This document shows, in pieces, positions 14,589-22,899 of a DNA stretch of 32,854 nucleotides. The stretch is from assembly GCA_903829085.1 (NCBI GenBank), contig CAIKOL010000340.1, positions 1 to 32,854 of the forward strand, in the 5' to 3' direction. Every line of letters starts with the position of its first letter. Within the stretch, counting starts at the first letter, position 1. The notes beneath the pieces were generated by a model. The model ran no database searches, was not told the DNA's origin, and saw only the letters and a list, made by a program, of their open reading frames with translations. The DNA comes from an uncultured Anaerolineales bacterium. GTDB taxonomy: Bacteria > Chloroflexota > Anaerolineae > Anaerolineales > Villigracilaceae. A program made the position numbers and the translations under genes.

Positions 14589-16319
14589 TCACCCTTTACC
14601 ACCGGATCCGCCACCAGGAAAGACCGGGACGGCAGTGGGTTGTTCGACAGGCGGGGTGGTGGTGGTAGAAGTGGCACTATCCAGGCCAAACAGCCCAAGG
14701 ATGAAGCGCCAGACCTTTTGCCAGAAAGTCTCCGGAGCGGTCACCACGCCGGTACTTCCATTCGATGCAGACGGGTCCGGCGTGGGTTCGATCATCATAT
14801 CGGCAACATCGAGCGTGATCGTCTGGGTTACGGTGCGGACCTGATTGAAATCATCCGTGTATTCGATGGTGATGTTCAAATCAAGCGGCCCAGGCCCACC
14901 CGGAGTAATGGTTGCATCCAGGGTGTAGTAGCCACCGGGGTCCAACGAACCAACCAGCCCCTCGCCATTCTCCACCATTCCGCCGCTGGACTGAACGGTC
15001 ATCTTTCCCAGCACAACCGTACGCTTACCCAGGCTGACCACCTGGAGCGGGAGAAGGTTAGATTGACCAGCCACGAGCGTACCCACCGGTTGATAAAAAC
15101 TCACATTCACATTTGGCAAGTTATAAACCAGCAGCGTAATCACCTGCGCATCGGTAACCGAGTTCCCATGGTCATCGAGGTACGAGAACGAGACAACCAT
15201 CGGGTAGGCTCCCGGCTCGGTGGAAACATTGACCACCAGTTTCTGGGTGGCATTCAGAATGACATCCGGTTTCAAATCCCCCAACGACTGGACATTCGAG
15301 GATCCAACCGGGGCAAAATAAGTAAACGTGCCGCTCCCGGCGGATACTCCCGCCTCGGGAGTACCGCTGCCGGACCCGGAGGAGCCGCCCCCAATGATCA
15401 TGGTCACGCCCTTGGCGGTCACATTGCCTACATTTTGGACTGACATGGTCAAAGTGAACTGAACGCCCGGTTGCAGCGGATCGGCATCGGTCTGGTAACT
15501 CATCACCACCAACTGAGGGCGATGCACGCCCGAGGCAGTGGGCGTGGCGGTGCTGGCAACGTAGCCATTGTTAACTTGAGCCACCGGGAAGAAAAGCGTA
15601 AATTTGTCGGAAAAAGCCGTCCCGACACTATCATAATAGCTGACATTCATATCCACACTTACCCGGGAAAGGCCGGACAACGAAGCAGCAGCTGTCATGG
15701 TCTGACTGAAATGTGACTTGCCCACCACTCCCAGGTCCCCGGCACTGATGACCCCGCCGTTCTGTAGCATCAACAGGTCGGTGGAGGCAAAGGTTACCTG
15801 GATACCATAGGCGGTCGAACCACCGGCATTGTCGAGGCTCACGCTCAGGTTAAAATCCTGTCCATAAACGATGGAAGCGACACTCAGGGAATTTGAATCG
15901 ATCACGACCTGGGGGCGGGAAAAGGGGATGGCTGTGGGTGTCAGCGTAGGGGTGAGAGAAGGGGTGGGCGTGGCTGTGGGAGCCACCACGGTCAACCCAG
16001 CTGTCAGGGAACTCGTTGAGAGATCCGGATTAGTGACCAGCACGTTATACACATCGGGTGCAAAACCAGCCGGGATAATCGCCTGGAGCGTGTCGCCAGC
16101 AACAAAGGTGGTCGTAACGGGGGTGCTGCCAACCGTAACCAGCGCGCCATCCTCAAATCCCGAACCATGCAGGGTAATTTCATTGAGAATATCGTTGACG
16201 ATCAGATTGGGGGAAAGACTGACAATGGAAGGGGCTGCCAGAGCCGAGATGGGAAACACGGCGGCGATAATAATCATAAGAATGACAATTCCGAACAAGG
16301 GTTTGGTCTGCCGTTTCAT
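14589..16319 (-). CDS. Secreted IPT/TIG and CARDB-repeat protein
   Basis: 576 aa. A signal peptide (about 1-28, ending ALAAP) is followed by an IPT/TIG immunoglobulin-like domain (about 30-110). A proline/threonine linker (PTATPTPSLTPTLTPT) leads to three or so CARDB-like beta-sandwich repeats (about 135-500) with motifs such as NAGGSTAYGIQV and QNVGNVTAKGV. An amphipathic or membrane-associated helix (FWQKVWRFILGLFGL) lies near 535-550, and the end is glycine-rich. The domains suggest an extracellular adhesion or scaffold part. It is encoded between the ATPase and permease genes of an ABC exporter, so it may be its extracytoplasmic partner. AAAGGAG precedes the ATG. No catalytic residues are recognisable. 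Confidence 0.85.
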   Translation of the reverse strand: MKRQTKPLFGIVILMIIIAAVFPISALAAPSIVSLSPNLIVNDILNEITLHGSGFEDGALVTVGSTPVTTTFVAGDTLQAIIPAGFAPDVYNVLVTNPDLSTSSLTAGLTVVAPTATPTPSLTPTLTPTAIPFSRPQVVIDSNSLSVASIVYGQDFNLSVSLDNAGGSTAYGIQVTFASTDLLMLQNGGVISAGDLGVVGKSHFSQTMTAAASLSGLSRVSVDMNVSYYDSVGTAFSDKFTLFFPVAQVNNGYVASTATPTASGVHRPQLVVMSYQTDADPLQPGVQFTLTMSVQNVGNVTAKGVTMIIGGGSSGSGSGTPEAGVSAGSGTFTYFAPVGSSNVQSLGDLKPDVILNATQKLVVNVSTEPGAYPMVVSFSYLDDHGNSVTDAQVITLLVYNLPNVNVSFYQPVGTLVAGQSNLLPLQVVSLGKRTVVLGKMTVQSSGGMVENGEGLVGSLDPGGYYTLDATITPGGPGPLDLNITIEYTDDFNQVRTVTQTITLDVADMMIEPTPDPSASNGSTGVVTAPETFWQKVWRFILGLFGLDSATSTTTTPPVEQPTAVPVFPGGGSGGKG

Positions 16320-16330
16320 GAGTGACTCCT

Positions 16331-17035
16331 TTATTCCAGGCTGGCACGGTGGTATTGGTCTTCGCTGACGATCTTTCCGTCCAGGAGAAAAACCTTATGG
16401 GTGGCAAAGCGAACCATGCGGGCATCATGGGTCACCACCAGCACGGCGCGCCCGGAGTGGTGCAGGTCGGAAAGCAACTGCATGATGCCGACCCCGCTGG
16501 CAGAATCCAGGTTGCCGGTAGGCTCATCCGCCAGGATAAGGCCGGGGTTGTTCACCAGGGCGCGGGCTGCCGCCACGCGCTGCTGCTGCCCGCCGGAGAG
16601 TTCACCCGGCTTGTGACGACCCCGATCCGCCAGGCCGACCTGTTCCAATAGTTCCTTCGAACGACGCTTACGTTCCTTCGGTGGGATCCCTGAAAACTGC
16701 ATGGGAAAGCCGACATTTTCCTCAGCATTCATGCTCTGGATGAGATTGAATGACTGGAAGATAAATCCGACTGCATGACGACGGAACAGGGCCAGTTTAT
16801 TTTCATCCATACCGTCCAAACGCTCGCCATTCACCGAGATCTGCCCGCCGGTGGGACGATCCAGCCCGCCAATCAGATAAAGCAGTGTGCTCTTGCCCGA
16901 ACCGGAAGGACCCATCACGACGGTGAAACTCTGCTGCGGAATATCCAGGTCAACCCCATCGAGGGCGCGCACCGTTGTACCGCCCATCTGGAAGTGTTTG
17001 GTCAGATTCGAAATCTGGATCAACGAGGTTTCCAT
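16331..17035 (-). CDS. MacB/LolD-type ABC transporter ATP-binding protein
   Basis: 234 aa. Walker A is GPSGSGKST (42-50). The Q-loop is GFIFQSFNL, the signature LSGGQQQR, and Walker B with catalytic glutamate is [12 protein letters not shown], followed by the H-loop VVTHD. The ADEPTGNLD wording marks the MacB/LolD/FtsE subgroup that pairs with FtsX-fold permeases, as found two genes downstream. ATG 17035 is used; a TTG at 17044 is the only other candidate. It lies 14 nt after the Yip1 gene and 11 nt before the CARDB gene. Confidence 0.93.
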   Translation of the reverse strand: METSLIQISNLTKHFQMGGTTVRALDGVDLDIPQQSFTVVMGPSGSGKSTLLYLIGGLDRPTGGQISVNGERLDGMDENKLALFRRHAVGFIFQSFNLIQSMNAEENVGFPMQFSGIPPKERKRRSKELLEQVGLADRGRHKPGELSGGQQQRVAAARALVNNPGLILADEPTGNLDSASGVGIMQLLSDLHHSGRAVLVVTHDARMVRFATHKVFLLDGKIVSEDQYHRASLE

Positions 17036-17049
17036 TGAAATCAAGGTGT

Positions 17050-17799
17050 CTAGAATAACGGACGGGTAATCATCATGCCACTCAGGGTGGCGGTCAATGT
17101 ACCCAGGCCACCCTGCACCAGGAGGACGACAAGCAATACCAGCGCCACTCCCAAAACAGCTTTACGTGTGGGTAAGTTGTCGGTGACTCGCAGCCCCAGC
17201 ACCAGCAGGATGGCAAACCAGAGCAGAAATACGTCCAGGCTGGCCAGCACCTGGGTGACGAATAATACCCCGCCGAAACCCGAAAGTCCCGGGCTGGCAA
17301 TGGCATGGTGGACTATGAGCATATAGCCCACCCGCAACAGGTCGCGCAGGGCGAAGGGCAGGAGAGCCCAAGCTGAAAGGTTCAGGACCGAGCGCATCGA
17401 GCCGCGCCCTGCCAGCAACGTGGAAGCCAGGTGCAGCAGCCCACCCAGAATGAGCCAGCCCAACCACAACCTGGCCAGACTTGTCAAAGCGGGGATGATA
17501 TAGACAAATACCGGCCCCTGGGTGGCCTGCATGGCCTGCATGTAGTTGTTCTGCATATCGGTGGTCCACCACTGCCAGTCGGCCGGCAGGGTGGTCTGCC
17601 CAAGAGCGGCAGCCTGGGCTTGATAATGACCGCTGACCGCAATACGCAGGAGCAACATGACGGTCAAGACCAGCATGGGCACCAGCCAGGCGGATCTTTC
17701 TTCGGCAGCCAAACGCTGTACCTCCTGGCGGGGATGAATCAAAAATGCTGGAATCTGGCTGAGCTTAAAACGATTTGGTTGGGGGGTAGGTTCAGTCAT
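17050..17799 (-). CDS. Yip1-domain multi-pass membrane protein
   Basis: 249 aa with a short cytoplasmic N-terminus (FLIHPRQEVQRLAAEE, the usual Yip1 opening) and about five transmembrane helices from residue 38 onward. Bacterial Yip1 proteins are of unknown function and often sit beside ABC transporter genes. This gene leads the operon with the MacB-type ATPase, CARDB protein and permease, so it may help assemble or localise that transporter. A TAGAAT box about 30 nt upstream may be its -10 element. Confidence 0.83.
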   Translation of the reverse strand: MTEPTPQPNRFKLSQIPAFLIHPRQEVQRLAAEERSAWLVPMLVLTVMLLLRIAVSGHYQAQAAALGQTTLPADWQWWTTDMQNNYMQAMQATQGPVFVYIIPALTSLARLWLGWLILGGLLHLASTLLAGRGSMRSVLNLSAWALLPFALRDLLRVGYMLIVHHAIASPGLSGFGGVLFVTQVLASLDVFLLWFAILLVLGLRVTDNLPTRKAVLGVALVLLVVLLVQGGLGTLTATLSGMMITRPLF

Positions 17800-17905
17800 G
17801 TTTGCGCCTTTTTGAACAATCCCGATATTCTATCATGAACACAGACCTCAAAATCAGACGTACTCCAGGATGGTTTTGTTCCCCTACGATAGTCAATTGT
17901 ATTGG

Positions 17906-18751
17906 CTATGCGTAGAAGTCTCGCTCCACCTTTTCACCCGTCACCACCGGCGGATAAGCACGCATGAACACTTCCGTACCGCTGAACAGACGCATCAGGA
18001 AGCTGACGGCGCCTCCACCCATACGACCGCCACCCTGGCTGGCATGGCAGGCTCCGGCTTGTTCTTTCTTCTTCAGGACGGAGCGGATGTCAATGCGGGC
18101 GTTGGTGGGAAAACTCGCCTCGGCTATGGGTACCAGATCAATATCGCCATTGGAGCCGAACTTGTGGGGGTCTTTGCCGATGAGCGGCAGGAATTTGACC
18201 GCGAGTTTCAACATGCCGTTCGGCATCTTATGGAAATATAAGCGTTCCGGTGTGAAAACCGGAAGATGATCGGAACTGAAAGCGGGGTTGCCCGCCTGCT
18301 CGAAGGCACGCAGCGTGGCTTTCTGGATGGCGATATGATCCGGGTGGCGGTAGCCTCCAATCGGGTCGAAGGTCAGAACGACCTGGGGTTGAATTTCACG
18401 GATGTAACCGACCACCCTGGCTGCCACTTCATCCAACGGTTGGGCAGCCAACGCCTGCGGGTGATCGTTATCCGGTGAACCAGCCATGCCAGAGTCACGG
18501 TAATCCAGGAAGTGGACACCCGAAAGGCCCAGAACCCCAGCGGCACAACGCAGTTCTGACTCACGCAATTGAGCAATGGATGCGAAACCTGCCAGTAATT
18601 CCGGGGCTACTTCGCCCACTTCGCCACGCGTGGCGCAGACCAGGTGCACTTCGACCCCGCGCGAGGCATACAATGCCAGGGTGCCGCCCATGCCAAAGGA
18701 TTCGTCATCAGGGTGGGCCAAAATCGCCAGTAGAACCTTCTTGTCTGTCAT
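17906..18751 (-). CDS. PIG-L family N-acetylglucosaminyl deacetylase
   Basis: 281 aa. The zinc motif AHPDDE (12-17) and the second motif HPDH (136-139) are intact. The predicted ligands are H13, D16 and H139. The fold and length suit the GlcNAc-phosphatidylinositol / MshB / BshB group, which removes acetyl groups from GlcNAc conjugates. The substrate cannot be assigned, because no glycosyltransferase or thiol-ligase gene is adjacent. A glycine-rich patch lies near the C-terminus. The gene has its own promoter (TATAAT at 18786-18781) and GGAG before the ATG, so it is probably independent of moeB upstream. Confidence 0.9.
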   Translation of the reverse strand: MTDKKVLLAILAHPDDESFGMGGTLALYASRGVEVHLVCATRGEVGEVAPELLAGFASIAQLRESELRCAAGVLGLSGVHFLDYRDSGMAGSPDNDHPQALAAQPLDEVAARVVGYIREIQPQVVLTFDPIGGYRHPDHIAIQKATLRAFEQAGNPAFSSDHLPVFTPERLYFHKMPNGMLKLAVKFLPLIGKDPHKFGSNGDIDLVPIAEASFPTNARIDIRSVLKKKEQAGACHASQGGGRMGGGAVSFLMRLFSGTEVFMRAYPPVVTGEKVERDFYA

Positions 18752-18780
18752 CAGGACTCCAAATTGGATTTATTTTGTCG

Positions 18781-18786
18781 ATTATA
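18781..18786 (-). promoter_or_regulatory. -10 box of the PIG-L deacetylase gene
   Basis: TATAAT on the minus strand, about 29 nt before the ATG at 18751. Unlike several other promoters here it leaves a leader that contains a GGAG Shine-Dalgarno. The -35 region is weak. Confidence 0.5.
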
Positions 18787-18805
18787 CAACGGATGCGGTG
18801 GGATG

Positions 18806-18962
18806 TTGGAACGTTGAACGGCAATGACACGTTGGAAGGTTGGCACAGTAGACGTTGAAAATCGAACGCTGAACGTCAAAGGGCAAAAATACTCCACGAA
18901 AAACACGAAGAGAAAGTACAAAGACACATTCGCATGTCGAACGTTGAAGGTCAAAGGGTAAA
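18806..18962. repeat. Degenerate CGTTGAA-type repeats and a CACGAA tract between moeB and the PIG-L gene
   Basis: Several imperfect copies of a CGTTGAA-like heptamer occur (around 18811, 18829, 18853 and 18940). Two 26-bp direct repeats, 18862-18887 and 18937-18962, differ at about three positions. Between them is CACGAAAAACACGAAG, with a GTACAAAGA stretch also seen at 13207-13215. No reading frame is supported. The second 26-bp copy ends at the moeB stop. Confidence 0.55.
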
Positions 18963-20117
18963 TTAATAAACCGGCAGGCTGGGATCCACCTGCCTGGCCC
19001 AGGCATTAATCCCCCCGTTTAAATGCTTCAATTTTCGAAAACCGGCGCTAACCAGGATCTCCAGGGCGCGTGCAGAGCGCGTACCGGATTTGCAGAAGAG
19101 GACCATCTCCTCCGCCGAATCGAGACTGGAAAGCCGACCCGCCAGTTCGCCCAGCGGGATGTTCTGCGCGCCCGGGATGGACGAGATGGCCAGTTCGTGC
19201 GGCTCACGCACATCCACCAGATGCGGAGGATTGGTGCTGTGCAGTTGGGTGGACAATTCCAGCGGAGTGATATCCCACTCGCGACCAGCGGAGCCTTCAT
19301 CATGCTCCACTCCCGGAACGCCGCAAAATTCATTGTAGTCAATCAGGGCGGTCACAGTGGGGTTCGGACCGCAGACTTTGCAATTGGGGTTCTTTTTCAG
19401 CCTGACGTACTCAAAAGACATGTCAAGGGCGTTATAGAGCAGCAGCCGCCCGACCAAGGAGGTACCGATCCCAAGCAGGAACTTGAGCGTTTCGGTGGCC
19501 TGGAGGGTGCCAATGGTGCCCGGCAGAATGCCCAGGACGCCTGCATCGGCGCAGGAAGGCACCAGACCCGGCGGAGGCGGCTCGGGGAACAGGCAGCGAT
19601 AACAGGGCCCTTCGCGGGCATAATAAACACTGACCTGCCCATCGAAACGGTAGACGGCTCCATACACATTGGGTTTGCCGGTCAGAACACACAGGTCGTT
19701 GGTGAGATAGCGAGTGGGAAAATTGTCCGTGCCATCGATGAGAATATCATACCCTTCGGCTATCCGCATGGCGTTGAGCGAGGTGAATGGTTCGTTATAG
19801 GCTTCCACTTCAATGGATGGATTCAAATCCAGGAGGCGGAGACGGGCGGATTCGACCTTGAGCTGGCCGACGTTCCAAGTGCCGTGAACCACCTGGCGCT
19901 GGAGGTTCGACTCGTCCACCACATCATAATCCACCAGCCCGATGTGCCCCACGCCGGCAGCAGCCAGGTAAAGAGCCACCGGGGAACCCAGACCACCGGT
20001 ACCGATGAGGAGCGCCGAGGAAGCCTTGAGCTTGCGCTGCCCCTGCAATCCCACATCGGGGATGAGCAGATGGCGGGAGTAACGCAGAATCTCTTCACGA
20101 GTGAGTTCGGGTAGCAT
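18963..20117 (-). CDS. moeB: MoeB/ThiF-like adenylyltransferase with C-terminal rhodanese domain
   Basis: 384 aa. The E1-like domain (about 1-250) has GTGGLGSP (39-46), the arginine segment NLQRQ (71-75) and two zinc CxxC pairs (PCYRC and CKVC). It activates the C-terminal glycine of a ubiquitin-like sulfur carrier as an acyl-adenylate. The rhodanese domain (about 285-384) has the active loop CKSGTR (342-347), which would supply persulfide sulfur. The ATG at 20117 lies one base after the stop of the sulfur-carrier gene, with AGGTGG as Shine-Dalgarno. A TTG at 20132 is less likely. The pair resembles MoaD-MoeZ and related sulfur-relay modules. The end product (molybdopterin, thiamine, cysteine or another thiol) is not fixed by neighbours. 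Confidence 0.93.
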   Translation of the reverse strand: MLPELTREEILRYSRHLLIPDVGLQGQRKLKASSALLIGTGGLGSPVALYLAAAGVGHIGLVDYDVVDESNLQRQVVHGTWNVGQLKVESARLRLLDLNPSIEVEAYNEPFTSLNAMRIAEGYDILIDGTDNFPTRYLTNDLCVLTGKPNVYGAVYRFDGQVSVYYAREGPCYRCLFPEPPPPGLVPSCADAGVLGILPGTIGTLQATETLKFLLGIGTSLVGRLLLYNALDMSFEYVRLKKNPNCKVCGPNPTVTALIDYNEFCGVPGVEHDEGSAGREWDITPLELSTQLHSTNPPHLVDVREPHELAISSIPGAQNIPLGELAGRLSSLDSAEEMVLFCKSGTRSARALEILVSAGFRKLKHLNGGINAWARQVDPSLPVY

Positions 20118-20118
20118 A

Positions 20119-20391
20119 TCAACCACCTGCAATTGAAGGAATAAGATTCAGCCTGTCATCCCTTGAAAGTGGGGTGGCAAGACCCTGCAGGTCGCGGATA
20201 TTGTTCTCAGCCAGGAAGAGGTTGACGAACGGACGCAGCTCACCCCGGCTATTGGTAAGATGCGGACGCATGGCTGGGAATTGCACCAGCAGGTTCTCGA
20301 AGGCTTCTCCGGCGGTAGCGCCAGCGACCGGCACTTCTGCCAGGCCGTTGACATAGGAACGCAGGGGGGTTGGAATTTTGATCACAGGCAT
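20119..20391 (-). CDS. Ubiquitin-like sulfur carrier protein (MoaD/ThiS/CysO-like)
   Basis: 90-aa beta-grasp protein ending in Gly-Gly (SIAGG), the group adenylated and thiocarboxylated by MoeB-type enzymes. The N-terminus IKIPTPLRSYVNG and the loop VPVAGATAGEAFENL are typical of MoaD/CysO proteins. It is encoded one base upstream of its likely activating enzyme. A TAAAAT box ends 6 nt before the ATG, and the six-base leader GGGG-rich stretch leaves no room for a normal ribosome binding site. Confidence 0.9.
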   Translation of the reverse strand: MPVIKIPTPLRSYVNGLAEVPVAGATAGEAFENLLVQFPAMRPHLTNSRGELRPFVNLFLAENNIRDLQGLATPLSRDDRLNLIPSIAGG

Positions 20392-20397
20392 GGGGTT

Positions 20398-20403
20398 ATT
20401 TTA
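20398..20403 (-). promoter_or_regulatory. -10 box of the sulfur-carrier/moeB operon, probably leaderless
   Basis: TAAAAT on the minus strand ends 6 nt before the ATG at 20391, so transcription should start on the ATG. The region 20404-20595 upstream holds no gene and no other feature apart from short TTGG repeats near 20468. Confidence 0.5.
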
Positions 20404-20595
20404 GCTTAAAAAGGCAGATAACGAGAGGTGAGTCTGAAAGGCAGAGTCAAATAGGAGGGACAAGATTGGTTGGTTGGTGGGGAGAAAGGAAAGTCTACTG
20501 GACTGATGGGCAAGCAAGCCTGATCGACCAGGTGAGTTCTATCGAAAAATCTGTGCAGTCCAAGGCGTTGTCCCGGGGAATGCGGACTAAGGCAA

Positions 20596-21504
20596 CTACG
20601 GATTAATCAAATCCTGCAAGGCAGACCCGGCATTCTCAAAGCGGAAACGGAAACCAAGTTCTAGAAGTCTGCCAGGGAGCACATATTGCCCATCCAACAC
20701 CAGGGTGGACATTTCACCAAGCAGTAGTCGCAAAGCGAACGCCGGAACAGGCAGCCAATACGGCCGGCGTATTATTTTCGCCAGGAGACGGCCAAAGTCA
20801 GCGTTGGAAAGCGGCTGGGGTGCAGCCAGATTATAAACGTCAGAAGCCTGATCATTCTCCAACAGAAAACGGATGGCGGCCAGCTCGTCGGCAGGATGAA
20901 TCCATGGCAGCCCCTGACGACCATTTCCCAAAGGACCGCCCACAAACAAGTTGAAGGGCAACAGCATGCGCTTCAAAGCGCCTTCGTCCTTCGCGAGCAC
21001 CACCCCCGTGCGAATGACAACCCTGCGCACGCCCAAACCTTCCACAGATCGAGTGGAAGCCTCCCACGCCTGGCAAACATCCACCAGGAAACCACGGCCC
21101 GGGAGAGAACCTTCATCCACAGATTCAACGCGGCGCGGGCCGTAAAACCCGACCGCGGAAGCCTGAATGAGAACCTTTGGGCGAGGGTCGGCCTGAGCAA
21201 TGGCACTGCTGATGGCCAGGCCGGCTTCCACGCGACTGGACAGGATGCGGCTTTTCCGAACCGGGTTCCAGGGGCCAGAGCCAAGGTTCTCGCCTGCCAG
21301 GTTAACGATGGCATCCACCCGGGAGACCAGCTGCCCCCACCCGTTCGTTGTGCGGCCATCCCAACCAACGGCCTGCGCGCCGGCGGGCAACCGGGCAGCC
21401 TGCGGGTTGCGAGTCAATATCCAGACTGCATGTCCATCTGAAAGCAAAGATTTCGTTAAAGCAGTGCCAATAAACCCGCTGCCACCAGAAATGATTATAC
21501 GCAT
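20596..21504 (-). CDS. NAD-dependent epimerase of the SDR39U1 / TIGR01777 family
   Basis: 302-aa atypical short-chain dehydrogenase. The N-terminus MRIIISGGSGFIGTALTKSL carries the NAD(P)-binding GGSGFIG. NLAGENLG, ASAVGFYG and WIHPADE are hallmarks of the YfcH/SDR39U1 family. The C-terminal DUF1731-like part has the motif around LGEMSTLVLDGQYVLP. The physiological substrate is unknown. TAGGAG lies about 8 nt before the ATG. It diverges from the HNH gene, and their promoters share the 63-bp gap. Confidence 0.93.
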   Translation of the reverse strand: MRIIISGGSGFIGTALTKSLLSDGHAVWILTRNPQAARLPAGAQAVGWDGRTTNGWGQLVSRVDAIVNLAGENLGSGPWNPVRKSRILSSRVEAGLAISSAIAQADPRPKVLIQASAVGFYGPRRVESVDEGSLPGRGFLVDVCQAWEASTRSVEGLGVRRVVIRTGVVLAKDEGALKRMLLPFNLFVGGPLGNGRQGLPWIHPADELAAIRFLLENDQASDVYNLAAPQPLSNADFGRLLAKIIRRPYWLPVPAFALRLLLGEMSTLVLDGQYVLPGRLLELGFRFRFENAGSALQDLINP

Positions 21505-21540
21505 GGGATGCTCCTATTCATTAACGTACAAGGTGTGGAG

Positions 21541-21546
21541 TATAAT
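21541..21546 (+). promoter_or_regulatory. -10 box of the HNH endonuclease gene
   Basis: TATAAT sits 21 nt before the ATG at 21568. The expected mRNA start near 21553 leaves a short leader with GGAGG (21559-21563), so this promoter gives a normal ribosome binding site, unlike coaBC and rsmG. Confidence 0.45.
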
Positions 21547-21567
21547 ACACGCCAATATGGAGGCGCC

Positions 21568-22071
21568 ATGGATGCGCCAGTTCTGGTACTCAACGCTAAT
21601 TTTGAGCCGATTAATGTCTGCAACACCCGTCGCGCGGTTGGCCTGATCCTCTCGGGGAAAGCCGATCTGGTCATGAACGGCCGCGGTAGTATTCAGACCG
21701 TCAGACAAGCAATCCCGATCCCTTCCGTCATCCGCCTGGAGCAGATGGTGCACCGTCCGCGCTTACAGGTCAAACTCACGCGCAGCGAGGTCTTTCGGCG
21801 TGACAAATATACCTGCCAGTATTGCGGAAGGCATTCCAACAACCTGACCCTTGACCACGTCTGGCCAAAACACCTGGGCGGCGAACATACCTGGACAAAC
21901 GTGGTGGCAGCCTGCCCGGCCTGCAACCATCGCAAGGGCGGACGGCAACTGGGAGAATCCCAGATGATGCTCCTGCGCGCTCCGAAGGAACCCCCTGCCA
22001 GTGCATATTATATCTTCGGGCGGCACCTGGAGGAAAACTCTGAATGGGATGCATTCATCCTGGGTTGGTGA
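21568..22071 (+). CDS. HNH endonuclease
   Basis: 167 aa. The N-terminus VLVLNANFEPINVCNTRRAV is the standard opening of small stand-alone HNH proteins. The nuclease core has CQYC (83-86), LTLDHVWPKHLGG (D96, H97), HTWTNVVAAC and CPACNHRKG (C116, C119, N120), so both zinc cysteine pairs and the catalytic His are intact. Members are widespread single genes of unclear duty, possibly in DNA repair or processing. No partner methylase or phage genes are near. The start is ATG 21568 with GGAGG just upstream. A strong terminator follows. Confidence 0.92.
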   Translation: MDAPVLVLNANFEPINVCNTRRAVGLILSGKADLVMNGRGSIQTVRQAIPIPSVIRLEQMVHRPRLQVKLTRSEVFRRDKYTCQYCGRHSNNLTLDHVWPKHLGGEHTWTNVVAACPACNHRKGGRQLGESQMMLLRAPKEPPASAYYIFGRHLEENSEWDAFILGW

Positions 22072-22087
22072 AGAACCAGGATCAGAC

Positions 22088-22123
22088 AAACGCCCGCTGT
22101 CCGGCAGTGCGGGCGTTTTTTTT
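22088..22123. terminator. Rho-independent terminator between the HNH and MBL genes
   Basis: AAACGCCCGC (22088-22097) pairs with GCGGGCGTTT (22109-22118) around an 11-nt loop, followed by a run of eight T (22116-22123). It ends the HNH transcript. On the opposite strand the T-run is short (TTTGTCTG), so it would end the MBL transcript less well. Confidence 0.88.
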
Positions 22124-22880
22124 ATTCAAAGCTTAATGAATCAAAATCTTCTGCAAGGGTGACCGGGCCTTCATACTGGGAACGAGCCTCGGAGAGGATG
22201 TCGCCAACAGCAAACTGCCCAGTGGGATAGTGGATAAGGTACAACGCGCCGACCTCAGCCTTTGCAGCAGTCTGTCCCGCCTGGGCGGCAGAGGAATGCC
22301 CGGGAATCTTCCCGGAAGCCTCATGAATAAGCACATCCGCCCCAGACGCGAGGCGCAGTAACTGAGGGCAGGGCTCAGTATCACAGGAATAAGTCACCAC
22401 CTGCCGGGACGTGAGAAACTCAAACCTCAGCCCAATGTTCGGAATAAAATGCTGCATGGGAGAGGCGAATATATGGAATTCTTCACATTCCAGAACAGAA
22501 CCCATTTCCTGTGCTGGCAGACGGTGAAAAACCACCGGGAAGAAGTCAGGCCACTCAGACCAGTTATAAAAGCCCATCAGCCCTTCAATCCGGTCAAGGG
22601 TATGGTGCAAACCATAAATATTGAGGGGAAGACGGCGCCCCATCAGCCACATATTCATGAGCAATTGGGGCACACCGGAAACATGGTCGGGGTGGAAATG
22701 GGTGAGGATCAAATCGCTTAAACGATTAAAATCCACGCCGAGGCGCTTGAAGCGAAGAATTGGGCTATTGGCGCAATCGATCAAGACAACGCGTTTTTCC
22801 CCCACCAGAAGCATGTGGGTATTTTCATGATGCTCATCAGGGATGGCATTCGAAGTTCCGAGAAAATATAGTTTTGGCAT
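22122..22880 (-). CDS. RNase Z-like metallo-beta-lactamase fold hydrolase
   Basis: 252 aa. The metal motif is HFHPDH (61-66). Further ligand regions follow: SPMQH, SCDTEPC and HEASG followed by GHSSAAQAG. This order (SCDT, then HEASG/GHS) matches the RNase Z / arylsulfatase-like group, but the protein is short and lacks the long exosite arm. It may therefore be a phosphodiesterase rather than the tRNA 3'-processing enzyme. The upstream gap holds a type B palindromic element, whose near end is 19 nt before this start codon. Confidence 0.87.
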   Translation of the reverse strand: MPKLYFLGTSNAIPDEHHENTHMLLVGEKRVVLIDCANSPILRFKRLGVDFNRLSDLILTHFHPDHVSGVPQLLMNMWLMGRRLPLNIYGLHHTLDRIEGLMGFYNWSEWPDFFPVVFHRLPAQEMGSVLECEEFHIFASPMQHFIPNIGLRFEFLTSRQVVTYSCDTEPCPQLLRLASGADVLIHEASGKIPGHSSAAQAGQTAAKAEVGALYLIHYPTGQFAVGDILSEARSQYEGPVTLAEDFDSLSFE

Positions 22881-22891
22881 ATTGAAACTGC

Positions 22892-22899
22892 CTTTCTTG
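22892..22899. repeat. Left flank repeat of a type B element (imperfect duplication)
   Basis: CTTTCTTG here and CATTCTTG at 22991-22998 match at 7 of 8 positions. They lie exactly where the duplications flank the other type B element. Confidence 0.5.

Noticed and set aside
14169-15443. A 424-codon plus-strand open frame
   Set aside because: It lies antisense across the permease and CARDB genes, is rich in His, Arg and Gly without any recognisable domain, and is explained by codon bias of the real genes on the other strand.
19023-20114. A 363-codon plus-strand open frame
   Set aside because: It is antisense to moeB, whose motifs are complete. The translated product has no domain pattern.
21508-21567. 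20-codon upstream extension of the HNH protein
   Set aside because: It would span the TATAAT promoter box, and the ATG at 21568 has GGAGG upstream and matches the family N-terminus.
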